From a bacterium (GTDB lineage Bacteria; Myxococcota_A; Bradymonadia; Bradymonadales; Bradymonadaceae): a stretch of 64,000 nt of DNA. Below are positions 26,914 through 35,266 of the stretch, piece by piece; positions within the stretch are counted from its first letter, which is position 1, and each line of letters starts with the position of its first letter. Under the pieces are notes generated by a model. The model was not told where the DNA came from and made no database searches. It was given only the letters and a program-made list of their open reading frames with translations. Made by a program: the position numbers and the translations under genes. The stretch lies in assembly GCA_030427705.1 (NCBI GenBank), contig JAUIBR010000033.1, positions 1 to 64,000 on the forward strand, written 5' to 3'.

Positions 26914-27420
26914 ATGGCAGATGAATTCACCCATATTGATGCCGACGGCAAGGCTCGAATGGTGGATGTTTCCGAAAAGTCCCCAGGTCGTCGTCGCGCA
27001 ATCGCCGCTGGTTTCGTACACATGAACGCGGAAACGCTCCGGAAGATTCGTGAAGGGTCCGTCGAAAAAGGCGAGGTCCTTTCGGTGGCGCGTTTGGCGG
27101 GAATCATGGGAGCCAAGCGAACGGATGAGTTGATTCCGCTCTGCCATGGGCTGCCTTTGGAGCATGTCGACGTGGAGTTTACGCTTCTGGAGGACCACGG
27201 ATGCGTGGCGATCGAAGCGACCGCAACGACGACCGCGAAGACAGGGGTCGAGATGGAAGCTCTAACTGCAGTGTCAGTTGCCGGGCTGACCATCTACGAC
27301 ATGGTCAAAGCCGTTGATAAATCCGTGTCGATTCGCGACATCCATCTGGTGCGAAAAGAGGGCGGAAAGTCGGGCCTGTTCGAAAATCCGGACCCGCCAG
27401 GTCCCAAAGGGTGGCGTTGA
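26914..27420 (+). CDS. moaC: Cyclic pyranopterin monophosphate synthase (MoaC)
   Basis: 168 residues; converts 3',8-cH2GTP to cyclic pyranopterin monophosphate in molybdenum cofactor synthesis. Family landmarks: THIDADGKARMVDVS at the N-terminus, IPLCHGLPLEHVDV, GVEMEALTAVSVAGLTIYDMVKA, and KSG near the end. The length is normal. The N-terminus aligns with other MoaC proteins, so the start is firm although no ribosome site precedes it. No other mo- gene is visible in the window. It is followed directly (TGAATG) by the TatD-like gene. Confidence 0.96.
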   Translation: MADEFTHIDADGKARMVDVSEKSPGRRRAIAAGFVHMNAETLRKIREGSVEKGEVLSVARLAGIMGAKRTDELIPLCHGLPLEHVDVEFTLLEDHGCVAIEATATTTAKTGVEMEALTAVSVAGLTIYDMVKAVDKSVSIRDIHLVRKEGGKSGLFENPDPPGPKGWR

Positions 27421-28209
27421 ATGCGAATCCTGGACGCCCAGATGCGCAGCGACACGCGAACAAACGACGACCTGAAGAACCTCGCCTATTTCGGGACCGA
27501 AGCGGTGGTGACCACTGCACATGCGCTTCGCAGCTTCCGTACTGCAAGTGACCTCCTGGACTACCTTGAGGACTTGGTCGCGAATGAACCCACGCGCCTT
27601 GGTACTTGCGGATTGGCGGGGTATGTCGCGCTTGGCGTACTGCCCGACGCGCAGCCCAGACGGTCCCACTACGAGGTTTGGCGAACGCTTCCAACGCTCT
27701 TGGAGCATGAAGCGGTCGTGGCCGTCGGCGAGATCGGTGCTTGGTCGGATGACAAGACCGCATGGTCACTATTCGAGCGGCAGCTGAAGCTGGCGACGGA
27801 ACACAAACTCCCGGTTATCGTGACGCCGCCGTATGACCTGCCGGTGAACATGACTTACAAGATGATGGCGAAGATCGAGAAGATCGGCTTTCCGCCAGAC
27901 CGCGTGCTCTTGAACCACACAGATGAGACCACCGTCGAGGCCGTCCTGTCGGATGGGTACTATGCGGGAATCGTTGCAGGCGGTGGGGGCACGAGTGCTC
28001 GCCGCGCGGCCGGTCTCGTGGTCGATGCGATCGAACGCCACGGGTCGCACGAGCGGCTAGTGGTGAACTCATCCATGCAAGCGGGGCCGGCAGACGTCCT
28101 GAGTATCCCAAAACTAATTGCAGAGCTTGAGGAGTCGCTAGACGAAGCCACGATCGAGTCGGTGGTGTGTGGAAATGCGGCCGGTTTCTTCGGAATCAGC
28201 TTAGACTGA
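27421..28209 (+). CDS. TatD-like amidohydrolase-fold protein with altered metal site
   Basis: 262 residues. It follows the plan of the archaeal/EboC-like TatD branch: a first strand with DxHxH, VGEIG near residue 102, PVIV near 135, and LNHTDETTVE near 162. Here the first motif reads ILDAQMRSDTR, with Gln and Arg in place of both His, and the PVIVH position reads PVIVTPP. VGEIG and the LNHTDE His are kept. Loss of three likely metal ligands suggests a pseudoenzyme or a changed activity. The start codon directly abuts the moaC stop. It overlaps the convergent PAP2 gene by 14 bases. Confidence 0.78.
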   Translation: MRILDAQMRSDTRTNDDLKNLAYFGTEAVVTTAHALRSFRTASDLLDYLEDLVANEPTRLGTCGLAGYVALGVLPDAQPRRSHYEVWRTLPTLLEHEAVVAVGEIGAWSDDKTAWSLFERQLKLATEHKLPVIVTPPYDLPVNMTYKMMAKIEKIGFPPDRVLLNHTDETTVEAVLSDGYYAGIVAGGGGTSARRAAGLVVDAIERHGSHERLVVNSSMQAGPADVLSIPKLIAELEESLDEATIESVVCGNAAGFFGISLD

Positions 28210-29158
28210 CTGATTTCGGCACAACGACTTCATCTTCAGGCTTCGCTTCCTTGGCATAGGCGTAGCGGCCAATTGGCGGAATGGTGAAGATGACAATGGC
28301 GGCAAACGCTGCTCCAAACACCAGGTCGATGGCGTAGTGGTAGCGCAGGTAGAGCGTCGAGAAGATGATCGAACCGGCGATGACAGTCATGAATATGCCC
28401 AGTCGTTTGTCCGCCTTGTAGGCGAAGTAGAGCGTGACCAGGCTGTGCATGGTGTGGCCGGACGGGAAACAGTCGTGTCGCATCGTCGTGGCGTTCAGAA
28501 GCGAGCTGCGAAGGCCGTCGAACACCCAAAGACCTTCAAGCGGGAACGAGTAGTTGAGCGCCTCTGGGAACTGGTCGACGACCAGGAACGGCGACTGCAC
28601 TGGAACCAACACATAGAAACTATGTGTGACCATGAACGCGATCATCATCGAGAGCAGGTACTCATAGTAAGTACCGAACTCACGTTTGTAGATGAAGACG
28701 CCCGCGACCAAGACCACTTGTGGGAAGTAGAAGATATAGACAGCTTGAAGGTATTCAGTCAGCACTGGGTGGTGGACTGCCTCCAACCACACCGATGCGT
28801 GGCCGCCAAACAGTGCCTCGTCCATCGCCAACATCTGGGCTTCATAACTGACGTGGCGGAAATTCTTGATGAAGATCGCAGCGGTCTCGTAGCCGTACAT
28901 CGCGACCGCCAGTCCCAATAAGAATCGGCCGATTGCTTGTGCAACATTGCCGATTCGGAACGTGATTTGAGGAATCACGATCCCGCAAGCGAGCAGGGCG
29001 AGCGTGGTCATCAAGCCGCGGGAGCCATCTTCCAGAGAGCCGAACTTCACGAGGAAGAACAGAGACAGGATCGCCCACACAGTGAGGTAGATCCTCTCGA
29101 AGAGCCCGTAGACTGCTTTCATCCCCGAATTGGAGTCAGATTGATTGGGGGTCGACAT
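28196..29158 (-). CDS. PAP2-superfamily membrane phosphatase/phosphotransferase (AUR1-like)
   Basis: 320 residues, six or more membrane helices. Catalytic motifs are intact: CFPSGHTMHS (motif C2) and YLRYHYAIDLVFG (motif C3, Arg-His-Asp). The KxxxxxxRP motif is not evident, as in the inositol-phosphorylceramide synthase/AUR1-like PAP2_3 branch. Members transfer or remove lipid headgroup phosphates. A role in phospholipid or inositol-lipid metabolism is an inference. A second PAP2-like gene lies 31 bases upstream on the same strand. Confidence 0.88.
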   Translation of the reverse strand: MSTPNQSDSNSGMKAVYGLFERIYLTVWAILSLFFLVKFGSLEDGSRGLMTTLALLACGIVIPQITFRIGNVAQAIGRFLLGLAVAMYGYETAAIFIKNFRHVSYEAQMLAMDEALFGGHASVWLEAVHHPVLTEYLQAVYIFYFPQVVLVAGVFIYKREFGTYYEYLLSMMIAFMVTHSFYVLVPVQSPFLVVDQFPEALNYSFPLEGLWVFDGLRSSLLNATTMRHDCFPSGHTMHSLVTLYFAYKADKRLGIFMTVIAGSIIFSTLYLRYHYAIDLVFGAAFAAIVIFTIPPIGRYAYAKEAKPEDEVVVPKSVSLS

Positions 29159-29189
29159 AAATCAGCAATAACATTCGAACAGCGCCGGA

Positions 29190-30386
29190 TTACCACCTCC
29201 CGGCAGCTCCTGCACCCATCATTACCGAATCGCCGGTCGGAATCAACGTCGGCGTGAAAGTAACTTGCGCCGACTCGCTTTTTTCAAGCGCATCCGGATG
29301 TCGCAAGTTCGGATCTCCCTTGCTGTCGAAGTGAGTCACGTACACAAGGTTGCCGATTAGGCTTCCGACAGCAGCGCCAACAAAGACATCAGTGAAGAAT
29401 GCTTCCTGCTGATACATGACGCCGAGGCTGGCCAACGTCGCAGTACCGTAAAGGACCGTGAACGGCACGACTCGCCCAAGCAAGTAGCCCATCTTCTGTT
29501 TGTGAATGAGGTTGTCCGTGAGGTCCCAAGACACGTAGGCGGCTGACGCAAACGAGAATGCGGCCATGGTCGAAAAGAACGAGGACTGCCACTCTTCGTT
29601 GGTGTCGCCATATCCGGGACGCTCAAACGCTTTGTAGGGCCGGTCGCGGCCGGTCACAGCCTTTGTGAGCCCCGTAGCGGCTGCCGTCCACGCCAAAGTC
29701 TCGATGTAGCCCCAAAGGGAGTGGTCGATGTTGACCGACTGCGAGTCCAGCATTGGATCTCCACCCGACCACAAGACACCTGCGGAAATGCCGTACCAGA
29801 GCAGGGGAGCACCAATCAGTGTGTAGCCCATGATATCTGAGATACCGAAGAAGTAGGCCTCTCCCTCAAGCAAATCGCCGTGGAATCCGATGCTCAGATC
29901 GTAGTCGAGTGAACCTTTTTCTGGCGAACCCATCGACGGTGCGGTTTTCCCAAACAGGTCGCCGTCCAAGAGAATCAACGCGCCGCCCGCGCCCAGCGCG
30001 AGCCCATCGACAATGAGCTCGATGGTCGAGAAGTTCGCCGCGATTGGCATTCGACCGGCCGGAAGCTCTTCCGGTTGTTCAACCTCAGGCGCTTCTTCCA
30101 TTTGATCGTCAAAGACCGTTTCGGCTTCAGGTTCCTCTGCGGCTTCGTCGGCCGTGGTGTATGCCGCCGACGTACTGGCGGTGACACCCGTCGAGGCATT
30201 GCCGATGGCTTCGTTCAATGCCTCGGCTTCCTTTTCGCGGTCTTTTTTGCTTTTGCGTTTCTTTTTCTTCTTCTTCTTGGCGTCATCGGCAAAAGGATTG
30301 GTCTGTGCAGACACAGTCGCCGGGGCGATGAATCCAAATGCCAATGAGGCGAACAGCAAGCGAACTACGAAAAGTCTAAAATGCAT
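29190..30386 (-). CDS. PAP2-like membrane protein lacking catalytic histidines
   Basis: 398 residues. Signal peptide, then an extreme Lys run (seven K) and an acidic low-complexity stretch to about residue 115, followed by a membrane domain. The domain keeps KAVTGRDRPY (motif C1, KxxxxxxRP), but the PSGH position reads SSFFSTMAAF and the third motif reads YQQEAFFTDVFVG. The two catalytic His and the motif-3 Arg appear missing, so it is probably a pseudophosphatase or binding protein. It lies upstream of the intact PAP2 gene. Confidence 0.8.
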   Translation of the reverse strand: MHFRLFVVRLLFASLAFGFIAPATVSAQTNPFADDAKKKKKKKRKSKKDREKEAEALNEAIGNASTGVTASTSAAYTTADEAAEEPEAETVFDDQMEEAPEVEQPEELPAGRMPIAANFSTIELIVDGLALGAGGALILLDGDLFGKTAPSMGSPEKGSLDYDLSIGFHGDLLEGEAYFFGISDIMGYTLIGAPLLWYGISAGVLWSGGDPMLDSQSVNIDHSLWGYIETLAWTAAATGLTKAVTGRDRPYKAFERPGYGDTNEEWQSSFFSTMAAFSFASAAYVSWDLTDNLIHKQKMGYLLGRVVPFTVLYGTATLASLGVMYQQEAFFTDVFVGAAVGSLIGNLVYVTHFDSKGDPNLRHPDALEKSESAQVTFTPTLIPTGDSVMMGAGAAGRW

Positions 30387-30401
30387 GACTTCTCCAAGTC
30401 A

Positions 30402-30779
30402 TCAGAGGAAGTAGGCGCACTGCGACGTTGCAGTTGTTTGGTCGAGCGCTTGGCGGTTCAACTTCGCCTCGCACGTGTCGGTCTCTTGTGTATCGATGCA
30501 CTCATTCAGGTCTTTCTTCGGCTCATCCAACGTGCTTGCCTGATACGAGCAACGCTCAGCGACCAGGCTACGACAGCGTTCCTCGGTGAGTTCAGTTTCC
30601 GAGTTTAAGCGGCACAGCTGATTCGACGTCGGACCAGCTTCATCGCCGCATTCAAAGCACCGCTGACATTCGTTGAATGCAACATCTTCGCAGAGTGCTT
30701 CGACCTCCGGGAAACACCCGGTGGTGAAAACGAAAAACGAAATGAGGCAGATATGCCGAGCCATTCGAGATAAGCGCAT
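30402..30779 (-). CDS. Small Cys-rich lipoprotein
   Basis: About 125 residues with a lipoprotein signal ending TTGC. The mature part has about ten Cys (LCEDVAFNECQRCFECGDEAG ..., RCRSLVAERC, ECIDTQETDTCE), which suggests a disulfide-knotted domain. No family is recognised. Either ATG at 30779 or 30764 gives a good signal peptide; neither has a ribosome site. The 38-codon extension further upstream is not supported. It ends 15 bases upstream of the PAP2-like gene on the same strand. Confidence 0.68.
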   Translation of the reverse strand: MRLSRMARHICLISFFVFTTGCFPEVEALCEDVAFNECQRCFECGDEAGPTSNQLCRLNSETELTEERCRSLVAERCSYQASTLDEPKKDLNECIDTQETDTCEAKLNRQALDQTTATSQCAYFL

Positions 30780-30815
30780 TGTCGAAAAAACCGATGGAAA
30801 CAAATGTACTGCATA

Positions 30816-30858
30816 TTCTAGGGGCTTGCAGCTTCGGATTTGTGCAAGTTCCCTAGAA
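30816..30858. repeat. Two-part inverted repeat between divergent genes
   Basis: TTCTAGGG (30816-30823) pairs perfectly with CCCTAGAA (30851-30858). Inside it TTGC (30826-30829) pairs with GCAA (30844-30847), leaving a 14-base loop. No T-run follows on either strand, so it is not a terminator. It lies between the Cys-rich lipoprotein (minus) and the UspA gene (plus), and may be an operator or a leader structure. Confidence 0.6.
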
Positions 30859-30923
30859 AATTGGTCGCCTGTGAATACACTATCCTTCCGCATACGGGTA
30901 GGTGAACCGAAGACAGGGTCGTC

Positions 30924-31376
30924 ATGAACACGAAGCTCGATTTCAAATCAATATTGCTCGCCACAGACTTCAGCGAACGCAGCGCAGCCGCTGAACTTCA
31001 TGCTGTGGCGTTAGCCGAGAAATTTAACGCGTCGTTGCACGTCGTCAGTGCGATCGAGCCGATCATGGGCATCGATGACGGCGATGAAGACGCCGACGAA
31101 TTTGTGGAGTTCTATGACCGGCTCGCACAACGGGCAGATCTGGAGATGGAAAAGCGACTCGAAACTTGGGGGGCGACCAGCCTGGCTGCGAAGCATCACG
31201 TAAAGATCGGTCCACGTTGGCAGGTGATCTTGGAATGTGCAGAGGAGGCGGACGCTGACTTGGTCATTCTGGGCCGCAGTAGCTCAGCCAAGCCGGAAGG
31301 ACCACTCGGTACCACGTCTCAGAAAGTGTTTTACGCTTCACAGCGCCCAGTGATGTTTGTCTCGGAACGCGAATGA
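30924..31376 (+). CDS. Universal stress protein (UspA family)
   Basis: 150 residues, a single Usp domain. The N-terminal strand ILLATDFSE with its Asp and the C-terminal ATP-binding motif (GRSSSAKPEGPLGTTSQKV, close to G-2x-G-9x-G-S/T) point to the nucleotide-binding type. UspA proteins help cells survive stress; the exact role is unknown. The stop overlaps the rsmA start (ATGA), so the two are co-expressed. Confidence 0.9.
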   Translation: MNTKLDFKSILLATDFSERSAAAELHAVALAEKFNASLHVVSAIEPIMGIDDGDEDADEFVEFYDRLAQRADLEMEKRLETWGATSLAAKHHVKIGPRWQVILECAEEADADLVILGRSSSAKPEGPLGTTSQKVFYASQRPVMFVSERE

Positions 31377-32179
31377 GTCTTCCAACCAGCGGCGAACTCT
31401 ATCGGGCGTATCAAAACTCTACGAAAAAGCGATTTGGCCAACATTTTCTGACCGATGACGCAATCTTGGGTCGCATCGCGGAGTTGGCTGATATCGAAGA
31501 CGAAACCCCCGTACTTGAAATCGGACCGGGCTGCGGGACGCTGACTCGTCACCTGATGGCGAGGTCGTCCAATGTTACTGCGATTGAACTCGACAAAGAC
31601 CTCATCACATTTCTGACCGAATCGTTGGTGCCCCACGGGTTAAACCTGATTCCAGGCGATGCGATGAAGGTTCCGTTGGATATCGCGCCGGGCACTGTGG
31701 TGGTGTCCAATCTCCCTTACAACGTTGGGACGCACATCACATTTAGATTGCTTGAGCACGGGGACATCGCTCGATTGATCCTGATGTTTCAGAAGGAGGT
31801 CGCCGACCGAATCTGTGCAGATGAGCAATCTAAAGCCTACGGAGCGCTTAGCGTCCGTGTGGCTGCGCATGCGGAGTCGAGTCGAGAGTTCGTCTTGGAG
31901 CCGGGAGCGTTTCGACCTCCGCCAAAAGTGCGATCCGCGGTTGTGAAGCTGACGCCACGGGCGACCGATCTTTCCAAGTCGCAGTTGGAGGCCTTTCACG
32001 ATTTGGTGACGACGAGTTTTGGAAAGCGGCGCAAGATGCTGTCGACGAGCCTCAAAGGGAAGTTCGACAAAGCGTTGGTTCAAGAGGCGTTGGAAGATAT
32101 GGGCGCGAAGTCCACCGCCCGACCCGAAGAGCTCAGTTACGAACAGTTTTGCGAACTCGCGCGACGTCTGACGACGTAA
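31373..32179 (+). CDS. rsmA: 16S rRNA dimethyladenosine transferase (KsgA/RsmA)
   Basis: 268 residues; dimethylates two adjacent adenines in helix 45 of 16S rRNA, using SAM, late in 30S assembly. Motifs: KKRFGQHFLTD, SAM motif EIGPGCGTLTRHL, acidic motif AIELDKD, catalytic NLPYNV, and FRPPPKVRSAVVKL. It is full length. It is coupled by ATGA to the UspA gene. Its last 43 bases overlap the convergent matrixin gene, an unusually long antiparallel coding overlap. Confidence 0.96.
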   Translation: MSLPTSGELYRAYQNSTKKRFGQHFLTDDAILGRIAELADIEDETPVLEIGPGCGTLTRHLMARSSNVTAIELDKDLITFLTESLVPHGLNLIPGDAMKVPLDIAPGTVVVSNLPYNVGTHITFRLLEHGDIARLILMFQKEVADRICADEQSKAYGALSVRVAAHAESSREFVLEPGAFRPPPKVRSAVVKLTPRATDLSKSQLEAFHDLVTTSFGKRRKMLSTSLKGKFDKALVQEALEDMGAKSTARPEELSYEQFCELARRLTT

Positions 32180-33021
32180 CCGATCGCGAGAAACAACCCC
32201 AAGATGAGAGGGAAGGGGGCATCTTCACGTGATGAAACGACCGCGCAACACCCGTTGTCGACGCCTCGATCCTCGTCCGTAGGCGCGTTGCATTCCGGTG
32301 GATTGGAACAGACTCGGTCTTCTTCGATGGTTGGATAGATCGTGCAAACCGCTTCGATGTCATCGTCGTCGAGGTCACGCTTGCGCGTCTCGCCCTCAGC
32401 CGCGGAGAAGAACATCGTCGAAACACGAACCTGTGAGTGGTCCAACCCCAAGAAGTGACCAGCCTCGTGTGTCATCGTATTCTTCAGGTCAATGACGACA
32501 TCATCATCCCCGATGGTGAAGTCATGGGTCGCCGTGTTGAGCTCGACGTCTGAATCGGTGATGAGTCCGCTGTTTGGGTCGAACGTCACGGACGTCAGCG
32601 CAAACGCCGACGTTGAGGCGTATGGCCATGCATCGTCGCGAAAACTGATGACGTTGCGATTACCCTCGCAGCCCCGAGAATCCACGTACTCTGTGGTGTT
32701 GTCTTCGGTGGTTCCGATATAGACGAACGACAGATCACTGCAGTCGACCTGATTCCACGTGTCAAACGATTGATTGATGGTCTCGATGACCTCAGGAGCA
32801 ATCAGGCCATCTGCCGTCCGAGGCAGATCGCTGCTCCCCAGCTCGTTGATTTCGTATCCGACGCATCGGTACTTCCATCGGACCTGGATAGGTTGTTCGC
32901 CTGGGTCACACAGATACGTGCCGCTCGGATAGCAGGTTTGGGTACCTTGCCAACCAAACGCAGAGCTCGATACAGCGACGCTGGCAACAACGACGAGGGA
33001 AGCCAAAACTGCGGCTCTCAT
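32137..33021 (-). CDS. Matrixin-type metalloprotease with MYXO-CTERM-like tail
   Basis: 294 residues. Signal peptide to about 23. Zinc motif H185-E-A-G-H189-FLGLD-H195, with Met-turn STMF (M203), typical of metzincin/matrixin proteases. The C-terminus has a Cys pair (C258-C259), a hydrophobic helix at 268-285 and an Arg cluster RRR, which matches the layout of MYXO-CTERM sorting tails. The protein would be exported, anchored and probably processed. It is last in an operon of four minus-strand genes, with its ATG overlapping the previous stop (ATGA). Confidence 0.88.
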   Translation of the reverse strand: MRAAVLASLVVVASVAVSSSAFGWQGTQTCYPSGTYLCDPGEQPIQVRWKYRCVGYEINELGSSDLPRTADGLIAPEVIETINQSFDTWNQVDCSDLSFVYIGTTEDNTTEYVDSRGCEGNRNVISFRDDAWPYASTSAFALTSVTFDPNSGLITDSDVELNTATHDFTIGDDDVVIDLKNTMTHEAGHFLGLDHSQVRVSTMFFSAAEGETRKRDLDDDDIEAVCTIYPTIEEDRVCSNPPECNAPTDEDRGVDNGCCAVVSSREDAPFPLILGLFLAIGYVVRRRASSQNCS

Positions 33022-33566
33022 TTGGTCTCCAGCGCGGTGTTGACCTGCCGCCGCAGCGACTTGAGGTCCTGAGGCTTGAGATGGAAATCGGTGGGGGTGG
33101 ACTCGACAGAGGGAGTCTCCATCAATCGCAAGTCGCCCACGTTTGGCGTAGCGATTTCGCCCTCAAGCGAGAGTTTTCCCTGAGCGAGCCCGTTGACGAT
33201 GTAGAACTTGTAGTTCTGCGGCTTCACCAGGAATACGAGGACCTCTTCGCCCACTCGAAACGCGGGCATTCCGGCCACGCGAGTCTCGAGATCGTCGGTG
33301 CGTCCACCCAGATGGCGCATCACGACTCTTTCCTGAGAGGCTGTGCCTTTCCAAAACTCGGTGGGTTCCAAGGTCGTGGTCGTGAAGACTCGCCCCTCAA
33401 CGATGTCAGCACGTTGATGAACGATCTTCCCAACAACAATCACATCACTGGACGCGGTGAGTTCAGCGAGGCTGAGTTGTTTAACCGTCGTCGCGGCTAG
33501 TGAACCCGCCCAAAGGATTGCTGAAACGATTACGAAAAGCGTGAGGAGTCTACTCTTCACTCGCAT
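33018..33566 (-). CDS. Secreted protein of unknown function
   Basis: About 182 residues from the ATG at 33566 (MRVKSRLLTLFVIVSAILWAGSLAA signal peptide). The mature part is a beta-rich domain: SLAELTASSDVIVVGKIVHQ, EPTEFWKG, PAFRVGEEVLVFL, YIVNGLAQGKLSL. This resembles small OB-like proteins encoded beside matrixins in other deltaproteobacteria. It overlaps the upstream lipoprotein gene by 17 bases and the matrixin by 4, so it is probably co-translated. A role as partner or inhibitor of the protease is a guess. Confidence 0.75.
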   Translation of the reverse strand: MRVKSRLLTLFVIVSAILWAGSLAATTVKQLSLAELTASSDVIVVGKIVHQRADIVEGRVFTTTTLEPTEFWKGTASQERVVMRHLGGRTDDLETRVAGMPAFRVGEEVLVFLVKPQNYKFYIVNGLAQGKLSLEGEIATPNVGDLRLMETPSVESTPTDFHLKPQDLKSLRRQVNTALETK

Positions 33567-35241
33567 GCTCCGACTTGAACCAATCGAGCAGCCTGAACTG
33601 CATCGAGTGAGCGTCATTGTAGCCGGAAGCCACACGATCGTCCTCACCTTTGATGACGCCCGTAGAATTCGGTGCTCTCAGGTAATCGCCGAACGTTCGA
33701 TTTCGGAAGAATCCATCTTGGATGAAGATAACCAGCTCTCCACCATCAACTTCCTTGATTCGAGCGAGGTCGGTATCTCCAGCTTGGAGGAACGCGTCGC
33801 CCCAGGTAGACCGAACGTCGAGGAGATAAGGCTCCGTGTTTGCACCCTCAAATGAAGCGAGATTGAGGCCATTGATAGCTAGATAATCAGATGTGCCAGG
33901 GAACTTACCCTCTTTGCGCGGAACCTCGACGTCTTCGACAAGTGCGTCCAAGTCGTAGGTGGTTCCATCAACCTCCAGCGCGAAATCAGGCGCGAGTTCC
34001 TTGAGCAGTGCGATGGTTTGAGGACGAATTTCATCTGCCTCGAACGTGACCATGACCTTTTTGCCGTCACGTAGGTACTGACGAACCGAATTGACTTCGG
34101 CTTCGGTCATCTCAGCCGAAACATCGGTAAGAATCAGGACATCGTCTTTTTGGTTCAGGCTCTCTCGCCCGCTCATCGTCACACCGAGGTCACGGTTCGC
34201 ATTCACGAAGAACCCGAAGAAAGAATCACCCGAGAACTTCCCGCCGTTGTAGCGCGTCGCGGGTTGGTACATGCCAATATTGACACCAAATGGTCGAGTC
34301 GTGCGGAGCGGACGCTCGGTGGACTCTTGGTTCGCCAGCCATTCGATGCCATTGACGGCAAGTTCGAAGTTGCTGCCCCAGTGCAACCAGGAGTCTCCAA
34401 ACATGTTCTGGTCTCCGACGACTACGATGCGTCCCTGGCCGAATTGTTTAGCCGTGACGACCTCGAGCGGGCCCAGTGGTTCTGCGTCGGCATCGCCATT
34501 CCAGGTCCAGTCTCCGTAGAATCCGAACTGGTCTTCTTCATCCCACAGGTCCGCGAACGAGCAACCCGGCGGAGAGCTGTTTGTGCCTTCTGGACATGTG
34601 CTCGTGAAAGCCACGCCAGAACCTCGCGAATCCATCGGGCCGCCCGTCTGCAGGCTGACCATTTCCAACCCTTCTGTGACAGGGTGGTCGACGAAATCAC
34701 GAACCAATATCCAACCCAATCCTGCGATCGCGTAGTCCGGCGGCTGGTCGGTAGCGATGTGATAGAGGACCTCGACACCCATGGGGACGAGGAACTTATT
34801 CACGCGCTCCGCATGACGGTAGACGTTGGTGTGGTCTGCGATGACGAATAGCCCGCCGCCATTCTCGACGAACTCGATGATTGCTGCGACTTCGTCATCC
34901 GAGAAGTCCGGTAGGTCGCTTGAGACAAGGTTGATGAACAATACATCGAATCCGTCGAGCCGCTCCCGTGAGATCGGCAAGTCGCGAACGTACGACGTTT
35001 CATAACCGTTGTTTTCGATGTGCTCGAACAGGCGCCAGAATCCGAAGACGCCCTGATAGCCGAACTGGCCTTTCTCGAGGCGATAATCGAGCGGGTTCTG
35101 TTTGGTCGTGTGATACACGTCCACATACACCCAAGGTCCCGGACCGTCTGGTTTTACGAATTGATTCTTGCTGTCGTCGCCGCAGGCGCTCAAGACGAGC
35201 AGGGCGGCTAGCACTATCGAAAATCTAAACATCAATTTCAT
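33550..35241 (-). CDS. GldG/DUF4350-like lipoprotein with glutamine-amidotransferase-like fold
   Basis: 563 residues with lipobox LSAC. Two Rossmann-like segments: DGFDVLFINLVSSDLPDFSDDEVAAIIEFVENGGGLFVIADH, and a second at DVLILTDVSAEMTEAEVNSVRQYLRDGKKVMVTFEADE. This pattern (ThuA, DUF4350, GldG-type) is found in periplasmic proteins of unclear function. The ATG at 35241 follows GGAAGT and gives a clean signal peptide. It is the second gene of the operon that ends with the matrixin. Confidence 0.82.
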   Translation of the reverse strand: MKLMFRFSIVLAALLVLSACGDDSKNQFVKPDGPGPWVYVDVYHTTKQNPLDYRLEKGQFGYQGVFGFWRLFEHIENNGYETSYVRDLPISRERLDGFDVLFINLVSSDLPDFSDDEVAAIIEFVENGGGLFVIADHTNVYRHAERVNKFLVPMGVEVLYHIATDQPPDYAIAGLGWILVRDFVDHPVTEGLEMVSLQTGGPMDSRGSGVAFTSTCPEGTNSSPPGCSFADLWDEEDQFGFYGDWTWNGDADAEPLGPLEVVTAKQFGQGRIVVVGDQNMFGDSWLHWGSNFELAVNGIEWLANQESTERPLRTTRPFGVNIGMYQPATRYNGGKFSGDSFFGFFVNANRDLGVTMSGRESLNQKDDVLILTDVSAEMTEAEVNSVRQYLRDGKKVMVTFEADEIRPQTIALLKELAPDFALEVDGTTYDLDALVEDVEVPRKEGKFPGTSDYLAINGLNLASFEGANTEPYLLDVRSTWGDAFLQAGDTDLARIKEVDGGELVIFIQDGFFRNRTFGDYLRAPNSTGVIKGEDDRVASGYNDAHSMQFRLLDWFKSEHASEE

Positions 35242-35266
35242 TTTACTTCCAACATGCTCAGAGCTG

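Noticed and set aside
34150-34851. 233-codon open frame on the plus strand
   Set aside because: Antisense to the GldG-like lipoprotein; Arg- and His-rich composition typical of a shadow frame.
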